A DNA stretch of 52,142 bases from Verrucomicrobiota bacterium (GCA_003402705.1 QQNF01000004.1:74877-127018); one strand, 5' to 3'. Counted from the first letter of the stretch, positions 1-9,419 are shown. Numbers and translations are program-made. The notes: generated by a model from the letters alone, not told the origin.

Positions 1-972
1 GTTAGGCAATTCCGCCGGCGCATTCGTCTCGTCGAACAACCGGTCTTCCTGCACCAGTTGCTTCGGCAATTCCTCACCTTTCAGCGCCTTCGCCACCGCA
101 TCAAACGCCATCGGCCCCAGCAGCGGATTGCATTCCACTGTGCAGTTCAGCTTGCCTTCCTTGATCGCCTCAAACGCAAACCCCATCCCGTCAATGCTCA
201 CCACCGTCACATCCTTCCCTGGCTGGCGACCCGCCGCCTCCAAGGCCTGAATCGCCCCGATCGCCATGTCGTCATTGTGCGCATACACCGCCGTAATCGC
301 CGCGCCGTGCGCCTTGATCAGCGCTTCCATCACGTTCTTCCCGTCACTCCGCTTGAAATCCCCAGTCTGGCTCGCCAGCACTTTCATGTCAGGACTCCCC
401 GCAATCGCCGCCTCAAAACCCTTCTTCCGGTCATTCGCCGGAGCCGCACCCGTCGTTCCTTCCAGCTGAATGATCCCGGCCTTCCCTCCGCTCTTCTTTA
501 CTAGCCATTCCCCCGCCATCCGCCCTTCCGCCACAAAATCCGACGCAATCAATGTCGCAAACAGCGTCGGATCACTCACCGTCACCCCCCGGTCCACCAG
601 CACCACCGGAATCTTCGCCGCCTTCGCTTCCTTCAGAATCCCGTCCCACCCAGTCTCCACCTTCGGAGCCAGAATGATCGCACTCACCCCCTGCGCAATA
701 AAACTCCGGATCGCACTGATCTGCGCTTCCTGCTGTCCCTGCGCATCCGAAAACTTCAGCTCAATCCCCCGCTTCGCCGCCTCCGCCTTCACCGACTCCG
801 TCTCCGCCGTCCGCCACGGATTATCTGCCCCAATCTGCGAAAACCCTACTACCAGCTTCCCACCACCCGCCGCTCCACCACCACCACCGCCGCCCGATCC
901 ACTCGGCTTGCACGCTGAAAATGATACCGCGGCCGCAAGGCCGGCAAGGCGAAGGAAGGATTGGCGCTTCAT
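1..972 (-). CDS. ytfQ: Sugar ABC transporter substrate-binding lipoprotein, YtfQ-like (3' end cut by window edge)
   Basis: Periplasmic binding protein for the sugar importer encoded just upstream on the same strand. The N-terminus is a lipoprotein signal with Cys21 after VSFSA, then a Gly-rich spacer at about 26-32 and the mature domain starting KLVVGFSQIGADNPWR, typical of the ribose/galactofuranose group (Peripla_BP_4). Further family features are IILAPKVETGWD, VVLVDRG and VYAHNDDMAIGAIQALEAAG. About 324 codons lie in the window; E. coli YtfQ has 318 residues, so only a few C-terminal residues should be missing. It is the last gene of the cluster, 32 nt after yjfF, whereas ytfQ is first in E. 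coli. The substrate (galactofuranose or galactose) is inferred from family and from the neighbouring galactokinase. Confidence 0.9.
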   Translation of the reverse strand, partial: MKRQSFLRLAGLAAAVSFSACKPSGSGGGGGGGAAGGGKLVVGFSQIGADNPWRTAETESVKAEAAKRGIELKFSDAQGQQEAQISAIRSFIAQGVSAIILAPKVETGWDGILKEAKAAKIPVVLVDRGVTVSDPTLFATLIASDFVAEGRMAGEWLVKKSGGKAGIIQLEGTTGAAPANDRKKGFEAAIAGSPDMKVLASQTGDFKRSDGKNVMEALIKAHGAAITAVYAHNDDMAIGAIQALEAAGRQPGKDVTVVSIDGMGFAFEAIKEGKLNCTVECNPLLGPMAFDAVAKALKGEELPKQLVQEDRLFDETNAPAELPN

Positions 973-1004
973 AGGTTTTTGGGGGGAAAAGGTTTATCGA
1001 TCAA

Positions 1005-1970
1005 TCAGGATACGCTCCGCCGCGCGATCAGTTTCTGCAGCAGAATGAATCCCAGCAGCAGGCCGCCACTCGCAATCCGCAACCACGCAGGGTCAAGGCT
1101 GCCATCAAAATCAAGGATCGTCTTGATCGTTCCGAGGATCAGAACCCCCAGAAACGTCCCAAACACCCAGCCGCGCCCACCCGTCAGCACCGTCCCGCCG
1201 ATCACCGCCGCCGCAATCGCATCCAACTCCAATCCCGTCCCGCGCGTCGGATCACCACTGCTCAACGCCAGGGTCGAAATCACCCCACCCAGCGCCGCAC
1301 ACCCGCCGCACAACGCATAAACACCCACCCTCGTCGCCCCCACCGGCAACCCCATCAGCGCCGCACTCGCCTCATTCCCTCCCAGTGCATAAACATTCCG
1401 CCCGAACCGCGTCCCGTGCGCCACCACCATCCCCGCCGCCACCACCACCAGATACACCAGCGGCCCCACCGTCAGCAGCAATCCCTCACCCAGCGGCAAT
1501 CCCCGCTCCCCAAGATCATCATAAAACGCACTCCGGATCTCCACCGACCGCGGACTCACCACAAACGCCATCCCCCGCGCCAGAAACATCCCCGCCAGCG
1601 TCACCAAAAACGCCGGAATCCGGAAAAAATGAATCACCCACCCCTGAAACATCCCAAACCCCACCCCGATCCCCACCGCCGCCAGCATCGCCACCGGCGC
1701 AGACCAACCCAGCCCGCCTATCACCTTCGCCAGAAACACCGTCGTGAACGCCATCACCGCACCCACCGACAGATCAATCCCCCCTGACAGAATCACAAAC
1801 GTCATCCCCACCGCCACCACCCCCAGAAACGCACGGTCCTTGAACAGATTCAGCACCACCCGCGCCGACAGAAAATTCTCATAACCCGCGCCCGCCGCAG
1901 CAAACAACGCCACCAGCACAAGCCCCGTCGCCATCAGCGGCAGCAATCGCGAAGCAAAAATCCGGTTCAT
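1005..1970 (-). CDS. yjfF: Sugar ABC transporter permease, YjfF-like
   Basis: Inner-membrane permease of a BPD_transp_2 (ribose/galactofuranose type) importer, 321 aa, nearly all hydrophobic helices. The segment GVVAVGMTFVILSGGIDLSVG followed by VMAFTTVFLAKVIG matches YjfF more closely than YtfT, as do IPAFLVTLAGMFLARG, LDAIAAAVIGGT and the near-C-terminal FDGSLDPAW. The start at 1970 overlaps the stop of the preceding permease gene by 4 nt (ATGA), indicating translational coupling; a longer upstream reading frame is only antisense extension. It should form a heterodimer with the neighbouring YtfT-like permease. Confidence 0.92.
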   Translation of the reverse strand: MNRIFASRLLPLMATGLVLVALFAAAGAGYENFLSARVVLNLFKDRAFLGVVAVGMTFVILSGGIDLSVGAVMAFTTVFLAKVIGGLGWSAPVAMLAAVGIGVGFGMFQGWVIHFFRIPAFLVTLAGMFLARGMAFVVSPRSVEIRSAFYDDLGERGLPLGEGLLLTVGPLVYLVVVAAGMVVAHGTRFGRNVYALGGNEASAALMGLPVGATRVGVYALCGGCAALGGVISTLALSSGDPTRGTGLELDAIAAAVIGGTVLTGGRGWVFGTFLGVLILGTIKTILDFDGSLDPAWLRIASGGLLLGFILLQKLIARRSVS

Positions 1971-2956
1971 GCAGCAACTGGTTGAGTACGCTTTCCAAAT
2001 CTCGCCCGCAGCCGCGGCGAATGCAGCAGGCACACCGCCAGAATCACCACCGCCTTCGGCACCGGTGCCACCGCCGGAGCCACATTCTGATTGTACAGCG
2101 TCAGCGTCAGGGTCTGCAGCAGCAGCGCCCCCACCACCGATCCCGCCAGACTGAACCTCCCGCCCGTCAGCGCCGTCCCACCCGCCACCACCGCAAAAAT
2201 CGCATCCAGTTCCCTCGTGTCCCCGATCCTCGCAGGATCAGCCGCCGAAATGTTAGCCGCCTCCAGCACCCCGGACAACCCCGCACAGAATCCACTGAAC
2301 CCGTAAACCGCCAGCCTCACCCCGCCCGTCTGAATCCCCGCCAACCGGCTCGCCTTCTCGTTGTCCCCGGTCGCCTCAATGAATAACCCCGCCGCCGTCC
2401 GCCGCAGCACCCAGCCCGTCACCACCGCCAGCCCCAGCACCAGCACCACCGGCACCGGCAATCCCCCCACCGACCCGTTCGCCAGCCACGTTAGGCTCCG
2501 ATTCGCAAACGGCACCATCTGACTCCCCGTCAGCAGCATCGCCAGTCCCCGCCCGGCCACCATCATCACCAGCGTCGCAATAATCGGCTGCAACCCCACC
2601 CTCGCAATCAGCACGCCATTCACCAACCCCAGCAACGTCGCCAGCCCCAACCCCGCCCCCACCGCCTGCACCATCGGAGCCCCCGCATTCACCTGCATCG
2701 CCGCCACCGCCCCGCTCACCGCCATGATCGACCCCACCGACAGATCCACTCCCCCGGTCGCAATCACCAGCGTCATCCCTAACGCCAACAGCATCGGCAC
2801 CCGCGCCCCCTGATTGAAAATATCCACCACCGTCCCGAACAACCTCCCGTCCTTCCACTCCACATGGAAAAATCCCGGCGACGCCACCGCATTGAACACC
2901 AGCAGCACCACCAGCGCCACCAGCGGCCAGACTAACGTGGAACGAAACACTTTCAT
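1967..2956 (-). CDS. ytfT: Sugar ABC transporter permease, YtfT-like
   Basis: Second permease of the importer, 329 aa. It carries the YtfT-type N-terminal region DGRLFGTVVDIFNQGA and the family signature GMTLVIATGGVDLSVGS, then LDAIFAVVAGGTALTGG near the C-terminus. Start 2956 overlaps the stop of the ATPase gene by 4 nt (ATGA) and its own stop overlaps the yjfF start by 4 nt, so ytfR-ytfT-yjfF is one tightly coupled unit. The two permeases are clearly different paralogues, as in E. coli. Confidence 0.92.
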   Translation of the reverse strand: MKVFRSTLVWPLVALVVLLVFNAVASPGFFHVEWKDGRLFGTVVDIFNQGARVPMLLALGMTLVIATGGVDLSVGSIMAVSGAVAAMQVNAGAPMVQAVGAGLGLATLLGLVNGVLIARVGLQPIIATLVMMVAGRGLAMLLTGSQMVPFANRSLTWLANGSVGGLPVPVVLVLGLAVVTGWVLRRTAAGLFIEATGDNEKASRLAGIQTGGVRLAVYGFSGFCAGLSGVLEAANISAADPARIGDTRELDAIFAVVAGGTALTGGRFSLAGSVVGALLLQTLTLTLYNQNVAPAVAPVPKAVVILAVCLLHSPRLRARFGKRTQPVAA

Positions 2957-4440
2957 GACGCAGCAACAGTTTCCATAATCGTCCTCAGTGAAATCGCCGG
3001 CCCATCCAGCACCGCCGCCTGCCGCCGGTCCCTCAGCACCACCACCCGGCTGCAGTTGCGCACCACTTCCTCCAGCTCCGCAGAAATAAACAGAATACTC
3101 ATCCCCGCCCGCCGCAACTCCCCGCACAACGCCTCAATCTCCGCCTTCGCCCCCACATCAATCCCCCGCGTCGGCTCATCAAGGATCAGCAGCCGCGGCT
3201 GCATCGCCATCCACCGCGCCAGCAGACACTTCTGCTGATTCCCACCCGACAAGGTCCCGATCGGCGTCTCCGGCCCCCGCGTCCGGATGTTCAGCGCCGC
3301 AATGAACCTCGCCGCTAACGCTTCCTGCTCCGCCCGCGGCACCCGCCTCAGCACGCCCCGCGACGCCTGCATCGCCAGCACAATGTTCTCCCGCACACTC
3401 AGCGACGGAATGATCCCCTCCACTTTCCGGTCCTCGCTGCAGAACGCCAACCCCGCAGCCATCGCCGCCCGCGGCGACCCCAAATCCACAGCCTCAGCAC
3501 CCGCCGTCACCCGCCCGCCCGTCGCCGCATCAATCCCGAACAGCATCCGCGCCGTCTCCGTCCGCCCGCTTCCTAGCAAACCCGCCAACCCGGTCGCCTC
3601 CCCCGCCATCACCGAAAATGTCAGCGGCCCCACCGTCCCCTTCCGCTCCAGTCCCTCCACCCGGAACGCTTCCGCCCCGCCAACACTAATCACTCCACCG
3701 TCCCCGCCCCCCGCCGTCACTTCCTTCCCAATCATGTGACTCACCAGCTCCAGCCGCGGCAAGCCCGCCGCCTCCCACGTCCCCACCAGCGCCCCATCCC
3801 GCAACACCGTGATCCGGTCGGACACCGCATAAATCTGATCCAGAAAATGACTCACAAACACAATCCCCATCCCCTCATCCCTCAACCGCCGCATCACCGC
3901 AAACAATTCCTCCGACTCCCTCGCATCAAGACTAGACGTCGGTTCATCCAGAATCAGCACCCGCGCCTCCTGATCCAGCGCCCGCGCAATCGCCGTCATC
4001 TGCTGCACCGCCACCGGAAATGTCCCCAGCAACGCCCCCACATCCACCTCCAGCCCTAGCCTCGCCAGCGCCGCACGCGCCCGCCGCTTCACTTCCCCAT
4101 GACGGATAAACGGCCCCCGCATCGGCTGCCGCCCCATCAATATGTTCTCCGCCACACTCAAGTTAGGCAGCAGATTCACTTCCTGATACACCGTGCTGAT
4201 CCCCGCCGCCTCAGCCTCCCGCGGACTCGCCGCCCGAATCCCCCGCCCCGCCACCGTCACCGTCCCGCCATCCGCCTCATGCACCCCCGTGAGCACTTTG
4301 ATCAGGGTGCTCTTCCCAGCCCCGTTCTCACCCATCAGCGCATGAATCTCCCCGGCCCGCAGCCGGAACGTCACGCCCTTCAGCGCCGTGAACGACCCGA
4401 ACCGCTTCACTATCCCTTCCGCATGGAGTAACTCGCTCAT
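2953..4440 (-). CDS. ytfR: Sugar ABC transporter ATP-binding protein, YtfR-like
   Basis: Energy-coupling subunit with two tandem ABC domains, 495 aa. The first domain has a normal Walker A, GENGAGKST (about 37-45), and Walker B VLILDEPTSSLD. The second has the usual degenerate P-loop of this subfamily, GLLGSGRTETARM, an intact LSGGNQQKCLLARWM signature and LLILDEPTRGIDVGAK. Start 4440 (MSELLHAEGIVKRFG) was chosen because ABC homology begins there; the upstream in-frame ATG at 4500 lies inside galK. It begins 8 nt after the galK stop. Confidence 0.94.
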   Translation of the reverse strand: MSELLHAEGIVKRFGSFTALKGVTFRLRAGEIHALMGENGAGKSTLIKVLTGVHEADGGTVTVAGRGIRAASPREAEAAGISTVYQEVNLLPNLSVAENILMGRQPMRGPFIRHGEVKRRARAALARLGLEVDVGALLGTFPVAVQQMTAIARALDQEARVLILDEPTSSLDARESEELFAVMRRLRDEGMGIVFVSHFLDQIYAVSDRITVLRDGALVGTWEAAGLPRLELVSHMIGKEVTAGGGDGGVISVGGAEAFRVEGLERKGTVGPLTFSVMAGEATGLAGLLGSGRTETARMLFGIDAATGGRVTAGAEAVDLGSPRAAMAAGLAFCSEDRKVEGIIPSLSVRENIVLAMQASRGVLRRVPRAEQEALAARFIAALNIRTRGPETPIGTLSGGNQQKCLLARWMAMQPRLLILDEPTRGIDVGAKAEIEALCGELRRAGMSILFISAELEEVVRNCSRVVVLRDRRQAAVLDGPAISLRTIMETVAAS

Positions 4441-4448
4441 GAATTCAG

Positions 4449-5624
4449 TCAGGGTTTCATCAGCACCATCGGCCCATCCGACGGCCGGGTCACAAAACAC
4501 ACCGGATCAATTCCCGTCGCCGATTGATACGCCGACGCCACCCGCCCCGCAATCTCCTCAGCCCTCCCCGCATCCACCAACGCCACACAGCACCCGCCAA
4601 ATCCCCCGCCCGTCATCCGGCACCCGTACACCCCGCCATCCGGCCCCACCGCGCCCGCCGCCGCCACCACCGCATCCAGTTCCGCACAGCTCACCTCGAA
4701 ATCATTCCGCAGCGACACATGGCTCTCTCCCATCAGCCTTCCAAGCTCCGGCCACGCCCCAGCCTCCAAGGCCCTCACCGCCGCCAGCGTCCTCACATCT
4801 TCCGTCACCACATGCCGCGCCCTCCGGTAAAGCCTCGGCAGCATCCGCTCCCGGAAACTCTCCAGCATCTCCCCGCTCGCCCGCCGCAAGTCCGGCACCC
4901 CCATGATCCTCGCCGCCTCATGACAGTCATCCCGCCGCGCCCGGTACCCGCCGTCATTCAACGCATGCTTCACCATCGTGTTGATCACCAGCACCGCCAC
5001 CTCCCCGCCAGCCATCGGCACATGCCGGGTCTCCCGCGTTAGGCAGTCAATTAAGAGCAAATTCCCAGCCCGACCCATCACCACCGCAAACTGATCCATG
5101 ATCCCGCACGGCACCCCCGCAAACTCATGCTCCGCTCGCTGACACAGCAACGCCTTCGCCTCAGGCCCCATCCGCAACCCGCTCAGCTCCTCACACAAAG
5201 TCGCCGTCGCTACCTCCAGCGCCGCACTGCTGCTCACCCCGCCCCCCAACGGCAGCGTCGCATCAATCACCGCATCAAACCCCGGCACCTCCGCCCCCGC
5301 CGCCTGCATCCCCGCGATCACCCCGCGCACATAATTACTCCACGACGGCTCCCCCGCCTCCACTCCACCCCCAATCGCAAACTCCACCGGCCCGCCACCC
5401 AACTCCACACTCCACAACCGCACCCGCGGCTCACTCACCACCCGCGCCGCCACATAAATCCCCCGGTCAATCGCCATCGGCAGCACATACCCACCATTGT
5501 AATCCGTATGCTCGCCAATCAGATTCACCCGTCCCGGCGCGTACACCACATGACTCGCCTCCCGCCCGGTCAGCGCAGCAAAACGCGCCGCCGCCGCCAA
5601 CTCTGGTTCGCAGCTCGCATTCAT
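4449..5624 (-). CDS. galK: Galactokinase
   Basis: Phosphorylates galactose to galactose-1-phosphate (first Leloir step). A GHMP kinase of 391 aa with the galactokinase signature GRVNLIGEHTDY at 31-42, the phosphate-binding loop LPLGGGVSSSAAL at about 124-136 and motif 3 MTGGGFGG at 337-344. The start at 5624 (MNASCEPEL) fits the family N-terminus; an in-frame ATG at 5654 is an alternative and neither has a convincing Shine-Dalgarno. It leads the transporter cluster and stops 8 nt before ytfR, linking uptake to phosphorylation. No galT or galE lies nearby. Confidence 0.95.
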   Translation of the reverse strand: MNASCEPELAAAARFAALTGREASHVVYAPGRVNLIGEHTDYNGGYVLPMAIDRGIYVAARVVSEPRVRLWSVELGGGPVEFAIGGGVEAGEPSWSNYVRGVIAGMQAAGAEVPGFDAVIDATLPLGGGVSSSAALEVATATLCEELSGLRMGPEAKALLCQRAEHEFAGVPCGIMDQFAVVMGRAGNLLLIDCLTRETRHVPMAGGEVAVLVINTMVKHALNDGGYRARRDDCHEAARIMGVPDLRRASGEMLESFRERMLPRLYRRARHVVTEDVRTLAAVRALEAGAWPELGRLMGESHVSLRNDFEVSCAELDAVVAAAGAVGPDGGVYGCRMTGGGFGGCCVALVDAGRAEEIAGRVASAYQSATGIDPVCFVTRPSDGPMVLMKP

Positions 5625-6044
5625 GACATCGGCAATCGGGGGGAAGCCTCTCATCGGGTCGGCTCTATACGCCACGTTTCCACCCCCGCGCCATGAAACT
5701 CTCTGCCCTCCCCCATGAGAATTTCCACCCCACCCGGTCACATTTCACCTCAGTCCCACCCTCCCACACCCCATTGCCTCCCCCCAGCCACCACCTTCAT
5801 CCCCCAAGGATAACCCCGCCATCCGCCGCCGATCGAGCTCCACACGAACAACTCTTCCAGATTGCCGCCCCCGAACCCACAACAAGTCCCCTCCCGCCAT
5901 CCGTCCCATCCGCCCGCCATCCGTCCTATCACCAGCGCCACACATCAAGGGTCGCCTTCAGACTTGCTCGAAAAATCAGCCCAAACCCCCGCATCGATAG
6001 CCACTCCTGTCTCCCAAAACGATCTCGCTGCCTCTCGGGCGTGC
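5625..6044. other. Intergenic region upstream of galK, no gene seen
   Basis: About 420 bases between the galK start and the end of the Imm50-like gene. It is pyrimidine-rich on the plus strand and includes a short imperfect direct repeat around 5897-5932 built on CCGCCATCCGTCC. Reading frames crossing it have no recognisable homology. The galK operon promoter must lie here, but no clear -35/-10 pair could be picked. Confidence 0.5.
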
Positions 6045-6443
6045 CTATCGCTGACAGTTAAATCCCGCAATCTTTGCCAGGCTCAGAAACGCCCCTTCAC
6101 ATTCAATGCTCACTTGTCCATTTGAAAAAACGACCCTCACCCCGGAATCCACCTTCTCGATTTCCAATGATCCAACCATCTCGTGACTCCAACCGGAAAT
6201 CCGGAGCATCGATATACCCACGACATGGATGGTGAAATGCGCGCAGTTGAACTGACTGGCAATCCATTTTTCAGGCGGTCGATCTGGATAGTCTTCAATA
6301 TCAAACCTCAGTCCCAGCTTCGAAGCCTCCCTATCAAGAACCACCTCATAAATTGAGACCTTCGAAAGATCGGGAGGATGTGAATAGATGAGCTGAACGT
6401 AGATTGCATCCGTAAGAAGTTGCGTCCAATCGTCAGTTTTCAC
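6045..6443 (-). CDS. Imm50-like immunity protein (orphan)
   Basis: A 132-aa protein with GTG start. The core resembles the Imm50 family of predicted polymorphic-toxin immunity proteins: a first strand SIYEVVLDREASKLGLRFDI, then DYPDRPPEKW, FNCAHFTIHVVGISMLRISGW and a C-terminal IAGF. No complete toxin gene is adjacent; a short reading frame ending at 6433 overlaps its start by 11 nt. Base composition is noticeably more AT-rich and less C-skewed than flanking genes, suggesting recent acquisition. The family assignment is from remembered pattern; the function as a toxin antidote is inferred. Confidence 0.6.
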   Translation of the reverse strand: MKTDDWTQLLTDAIYVQLIYSHPPDLSKVSIYEVVLDREASKLGLRFDIEDYPDRPPEKWIASQFNCAHFTIHVVGISMLRISGWSHEMVGSLEIEKVDSGVRVVFSNGQVSIECEGAFLSLAKIAGFNCQR

Positions 6444-6582
6444 TTTTTGAAATTGTCATCGTGCTTGCACCGCGGCCACCACCGGGACCCGACCATACCG
6501 ATCCCGCCGCAGCCGTGAAAGTGAATTCCGCCACATTCGTGCCACCACCAGCATTCCCCTGCCAATTCACCCTAAACCGCAT
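6433..6582 (-). pseudogene. Possible tail of a lost gene upstream of the Imm50-like gene
   Basis: Reading frame ending in TGA at 6433-6435, overlapping the GTG of the Imm50-like gene by 11 nt. The 49-residue stretch starting MRFRVNWQGNAGGG and ending TMTISKSEN looks like a plausible protein C-terminus (beta-rich, Gly-rich), unlike the low-complexity shadow frames elsewhere, but no domain is recognised. It may be the remnant of the cognate toxin or other gene. The upstream part is not preserved. Speculative. Confidence 0.2.
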
Positions 6583-6645
6583 TTGCGCCTCTTCCTTATT
6601 TCCACTTGCCACCGCATCCCACCACCCTATCCTCTCCCCAACACC

Positions 6646-7626
6646 ATGGCCGACGAGGATCTCCACCAGCCACACGACAAGCTCTTCAAAGAAGGCTTCT
6701 CAGACCCTGCCAACGCCGCCGCTCTCCTCCGCCAGCATCTCCCCGCAGAAGTCTCCGCCCTCATCCAATGGAACCAACTCAAGCTCATCCCCGGCTCTTT
6801 CCTCGACGACGATCTACGCCACTCCCACAGCGACCTCCTCTTCTCCGCTCCCCTCGCCGCCGACCCCGAATCCTCCGCCTGCGTCCACCTCCTCTTCGAA
6901 CACCAATCCACGCGCGACCCCTACATCGCCCTCCGCCTCCTCCGCTACATGGTTCGCATCTGGGAAGAGTGGATCCGCCTCTTCGGCAACTCCAAACCCC
7001 TCCCAGTCATCGTCCCCGTCGTCCTCGCCCAGGACCGCAAAGTCTGGAAGCTCAGCACCCAGTTCTCCGCCCTCTTTGGCAACGCCGCCGCACTCAACTT
7101 CCTCCGGCCCTTCCTCCCAGACTTCGCCTTCGGCCTCATCCAACTCGCCGCCATCCCCTTCAACGCCATCCGCGGCACGCCCGACGGCATCTTCGTCCTC
7201 CGCGCCCTAAAGGCCGAACCCATCGGCCGCCTCCTCGACAACGCCGTCTGGGACAACAACCTCCTCGCCCATGTCTCCCGCCGCCTCTTCGACCGTTTCA
7301 TCCCCTACGTCTTCGATCGCACCGACCCATTTGACAGGCCCCTCGTCTTCCGCAGAATTGAAGGTGTCCGCAACCAAGCCCACCGCACCGCCGCCATGAC
7401 TCTCGCCCAGCATCTCCGCCATGAAGGCCGCCAAGAAGGCCGCCAGGAAGGCACCCTCGCCGCCAGCCGCCAATCCGTCCTCGAAGCCCTCGATCTCCGC
7501 TTCGGTCCCATCCCCGACGGCCTCCGCGATTCCCTCAACGCCATCGCCGATCCCGAAAAACTCCGCGCTCTCCTCCGCGCCGCCATCATCTCGGATTCCC
7601 TCGAATCCTTCGCCGCATCGCTCTGA
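6646..7626 (+). CDS. Rpn family recombination-promoting nuclease / PD-(D/E)XK putative transposase
   Basis: Member of the Rpn/YhgA-like family (PF04754, 'Transposase_31'), PD-(D/E)XK DNA endonucleases reported to promote RecA-independent recombination. 326 aa from the ATG at 6646 (MADEDLHQPHDKLFKEGF); 21 in-frame codons upstream lack homology. Core motif residues visible are Asp63 in SDLLFS and Glu85-x-Gln87 in LLFEHQST, followed by ALRLLRYMVRIWEEW. The C-terminus has the usual short repeats RHEGRQEGRQEG and a small helical domain. It stands alone between an immunity gene and a peptidase, consistent with an accessory patch. Confidence 0.88.
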   Translation: MADEDLHQPHDKLFKEGFSDPANAAALLRQHLPAEVSALIQWNQLKLIPGSFLDDDLRHSHSDLLFSAPLAADPESSACVHLLFEHQSTRDPYIALRLLRYMVRIWEEWIRLFGNSKPLPVIVPVVLAQDRKVWKLSTQFSALFGNAAALNFLRPFLPDFAFGLIQLAAIPFNAIRGTPDGIFVLRALKAEPIGRLLDNAVWDNNLLAHVSRRLFDRFIPYVFDRTDPFDRPLVFRRIEGVRNQAHRTAAMTLAQHLRHEGRQEGRQEGTLAASRQSVLEALDLRFGPIPDGLRDSLNAIADPEKLRALLRAAIISDSLESFAASL

Positions 7627-7727
7627 TCCACCGCGAGCCGCCGCAGCCCGCAAAAACCGGCGCATCAACCCATCCAGCCCTCCGTTTCGCCGGTTGCAAT
7701 CACCTCCTCCGCTCCAAATTGCACCTC

Positions 7728-9059
7728 ATGTCCGCTGCGCTCGACGACCTCCTCACGTTCCTCCGCTTCCCCAGCATCTCCACCAGCTCGGCCCACGCCG
7801 GCGACCTCGTGAACTGCGCCGAATGGCTCAAGGCCAAACTCATCGGCATGGGTCTCTCCGCGGTCCTCCACCCCACCGCTCGCCACCCGGTCCTCGTCGC
7901 CAAAAATCAGCACCAGCCCGGCCGTCCCACCCTCCTCATCTACGGCCACTACGATGTCCAGCCCGTCGACCCGCTCGACCAGTGGATCTCCCCTCCCTTC
8001 GAACCACGCATCGAAAACGGCAGAATCTACGCCCGCGGCAGCACCGACAATAAAGGCCAACTCCTCGCACATGTCTCCGGCGTCGCCGCCACCCTCGCCA
8101 AGTACGGCGACCTCCCCCTCAACCTCACCTTCCTCTTCGAAGGCGAAGAAGAAATCGGCAGCCCCAACCTCGAGCCTTTCCTCCACGCCCACCGCGCCGA
8201 CCTCGCCTGCGATATCATCGCCATCTCCGACACCGGCATGGTCGCTGAAGGCGTTCCCACCTTCACCTACGGGCTCCGCGGCATCGCCTGCGTCGAACTC
8301 ACCGTCCACGGCCCCTCCATCGACCTCCACAGCGGGATCTTCGGTGGCAGCGTCGCCAACCCCAACACCATCCTCTCTAAACTCGTCGCCAGCCTCCACG
8401 ACGCCGACGGCCGCATCCTCATCCCCGGCTTCTACGACACCGTCCGCCCAGTCCAGTCATGGGAAAGCGAAGCATGGGCCAAACTCCCCGGCGGCGCCGA
8501 CGAAACCCTCGCCCTCACCGGTGTCCCCAAACTCTGGGGCGAATCCGGATACTCCGACCACGAACGCCGCTGGGCCCGCCCCACCGCCGAAGTCAACGGC
8601 ATCGGCGGCGGCTATCAGGGCGAAGGCTCCAAAACCGTCATCCCTCGCTCTGCCTTCGCCAAATTCTCCTTCCGTCTCGTCCCCGATCAGGACCCCGCCG
8701 ACATCCTCGAAAAAGTCAGCGCCCACTTCAAGGCCATCACCCCGGATTCCGTCCGCCTCGATATCAAAATCGGCCACAGCGGCAAACCCTACGCCATGGA
8801 CCCCGACAGCCGCTTCGGCCTCGCCGCCCGCCGCGCCCTCAGCCGCACCTTCCCACGCGAACCCGCCCTCATCCGCGAAGGCGGCAGCATCCCCATCGTT
8901 CAAAGCTTCCGCGACATCCTCGGGGTCGAAACCCTCCTCCTCGGTCTCGCCCTCCCGGATTGTCAGGCCCACGCCCCTAACGAAAACTTCCCCATCGGGA
9001 ACTTCGAAGCCGGCATCCTCCTCAACCAGGCCCTCCTCGAAGAAATCGCCAGCGCCTGA
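7728..9059 (+). CDS. M20 family metallopeptidase (dipeptidase-like)
   Basis: Zinc-dependent exopeptidase of the M20/M25/M40 family, 443 aa. Metal and catalytic residues are visible: His74 and Asp76 in IYGHYDVQP, bridging Asp107 in RGSTDNKGQ, Glu141-Glu142 in FEGEEEIGS and Asp168 in ISDTG. The insert with dimerisation region holds VHGPSIDLHSGIFGG and the C-terminal ligand His is in QAHAPNENF. The start was set at the ATG at 7728 rather than an in-frame TTG at 7719. No signal peptide is seen, so it is likely a cytoplasmic dipeptidase. Monocistronic. Confidence 0.92.
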   Translation: MSAALDDLLTFLRFPSISTSSAHAGDLVNCAEWLKAKLIGMGLSAVLHPTARHPVLVAKNQHQPGRPTLLIYGHYDVQPVDPLDQWISPPFEPRIENGRIYARGSTDNKGQLLAHVSGVAATLAKYGDLPLNLTFLFEGEEEIGSPNLEPFLHAHRADLACDIIAISDTGMVAEGVPTFTYGLRGIACVELTVHGPSIDLHSGIFGGSVANPNTILSKLVASLHDADGRILIPGFYDTVRPVQSWESEAWAKLPGGADETLALTGVPKLWGESGYSDHERRWARPTAEVNGIGGGYQGEGSKTVIPRSAFAKFSFRLVPDQDPADILEKVSAHFKAITPDSVRLDIKIGHSGKPYAMDPDSRFGLAARRALSRTFPREPALIREGGSIPIVQSFRDILGVETLLLGLALPDCQAHAPNENFPIGNFEAGILLNQALLEEIASA

Positions 9060-9088
9060 CCAGCGCCGCACCCGACCCCGCCGCGCGC

Positions 9089-9418
9089 TCAAGGATCCTG
9101 TTGAAAAACCGGACCGATCGAGCAGCGCTTTTGTATCCACCACTCCGCCACCATCAGATTCGGCACCCAGCTCAACCACGACACGGTCCGGTAAGCCTCA
9201 TCAAAACTGCCACTCGCCACCGTCAGCACCGGTAGCCAGATCCGCAGCGTCACCGCTGCAAACGTCAGGGCATAACACCGCACCAGCCACTCCCGGTGCA
9301 CCGGAATCTCACGCCGCAGGATCGCCGCCAACCCCAGCCCAGCCGTGCCCAGCCAGCAGAGCGACAACAGAAAAAAACCGGTGTGCGCCACCAGTCCCCC
9401 CAGCGAAACCACCGCCGC
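9089..9418 (-). pseudogene. DUF2306 membrane protein, C-terminal remnant
   Basis: The frame ending at 9089 encodes the C-terminal half of a DUF2306-type membrane protein: GGLVAHTGFF, then HREWLVRCYALTFAAVTLRIWLP and AYRTVSWLSWVPNLMVAEWW, all typical of that family. Homology stops near 9420, where the opposite strand begins to encode an unrelated acyltransferase tail; the first ~43 codons of the open frame (to 9553) are only antisense to that tail. About half of a normal ~220-aa protein is left, without its N-terminal helices, so it is called a remnant. Confidence 0.65.
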
Positions 9419-9419
9419 A

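Noticed and set aside
6646..7626. Insertion sequence around the 'Transposase_31' gene
   Set aside because: The family is an Rpn nuclease; no terminal inverted repeats or target duplications are visible around it.
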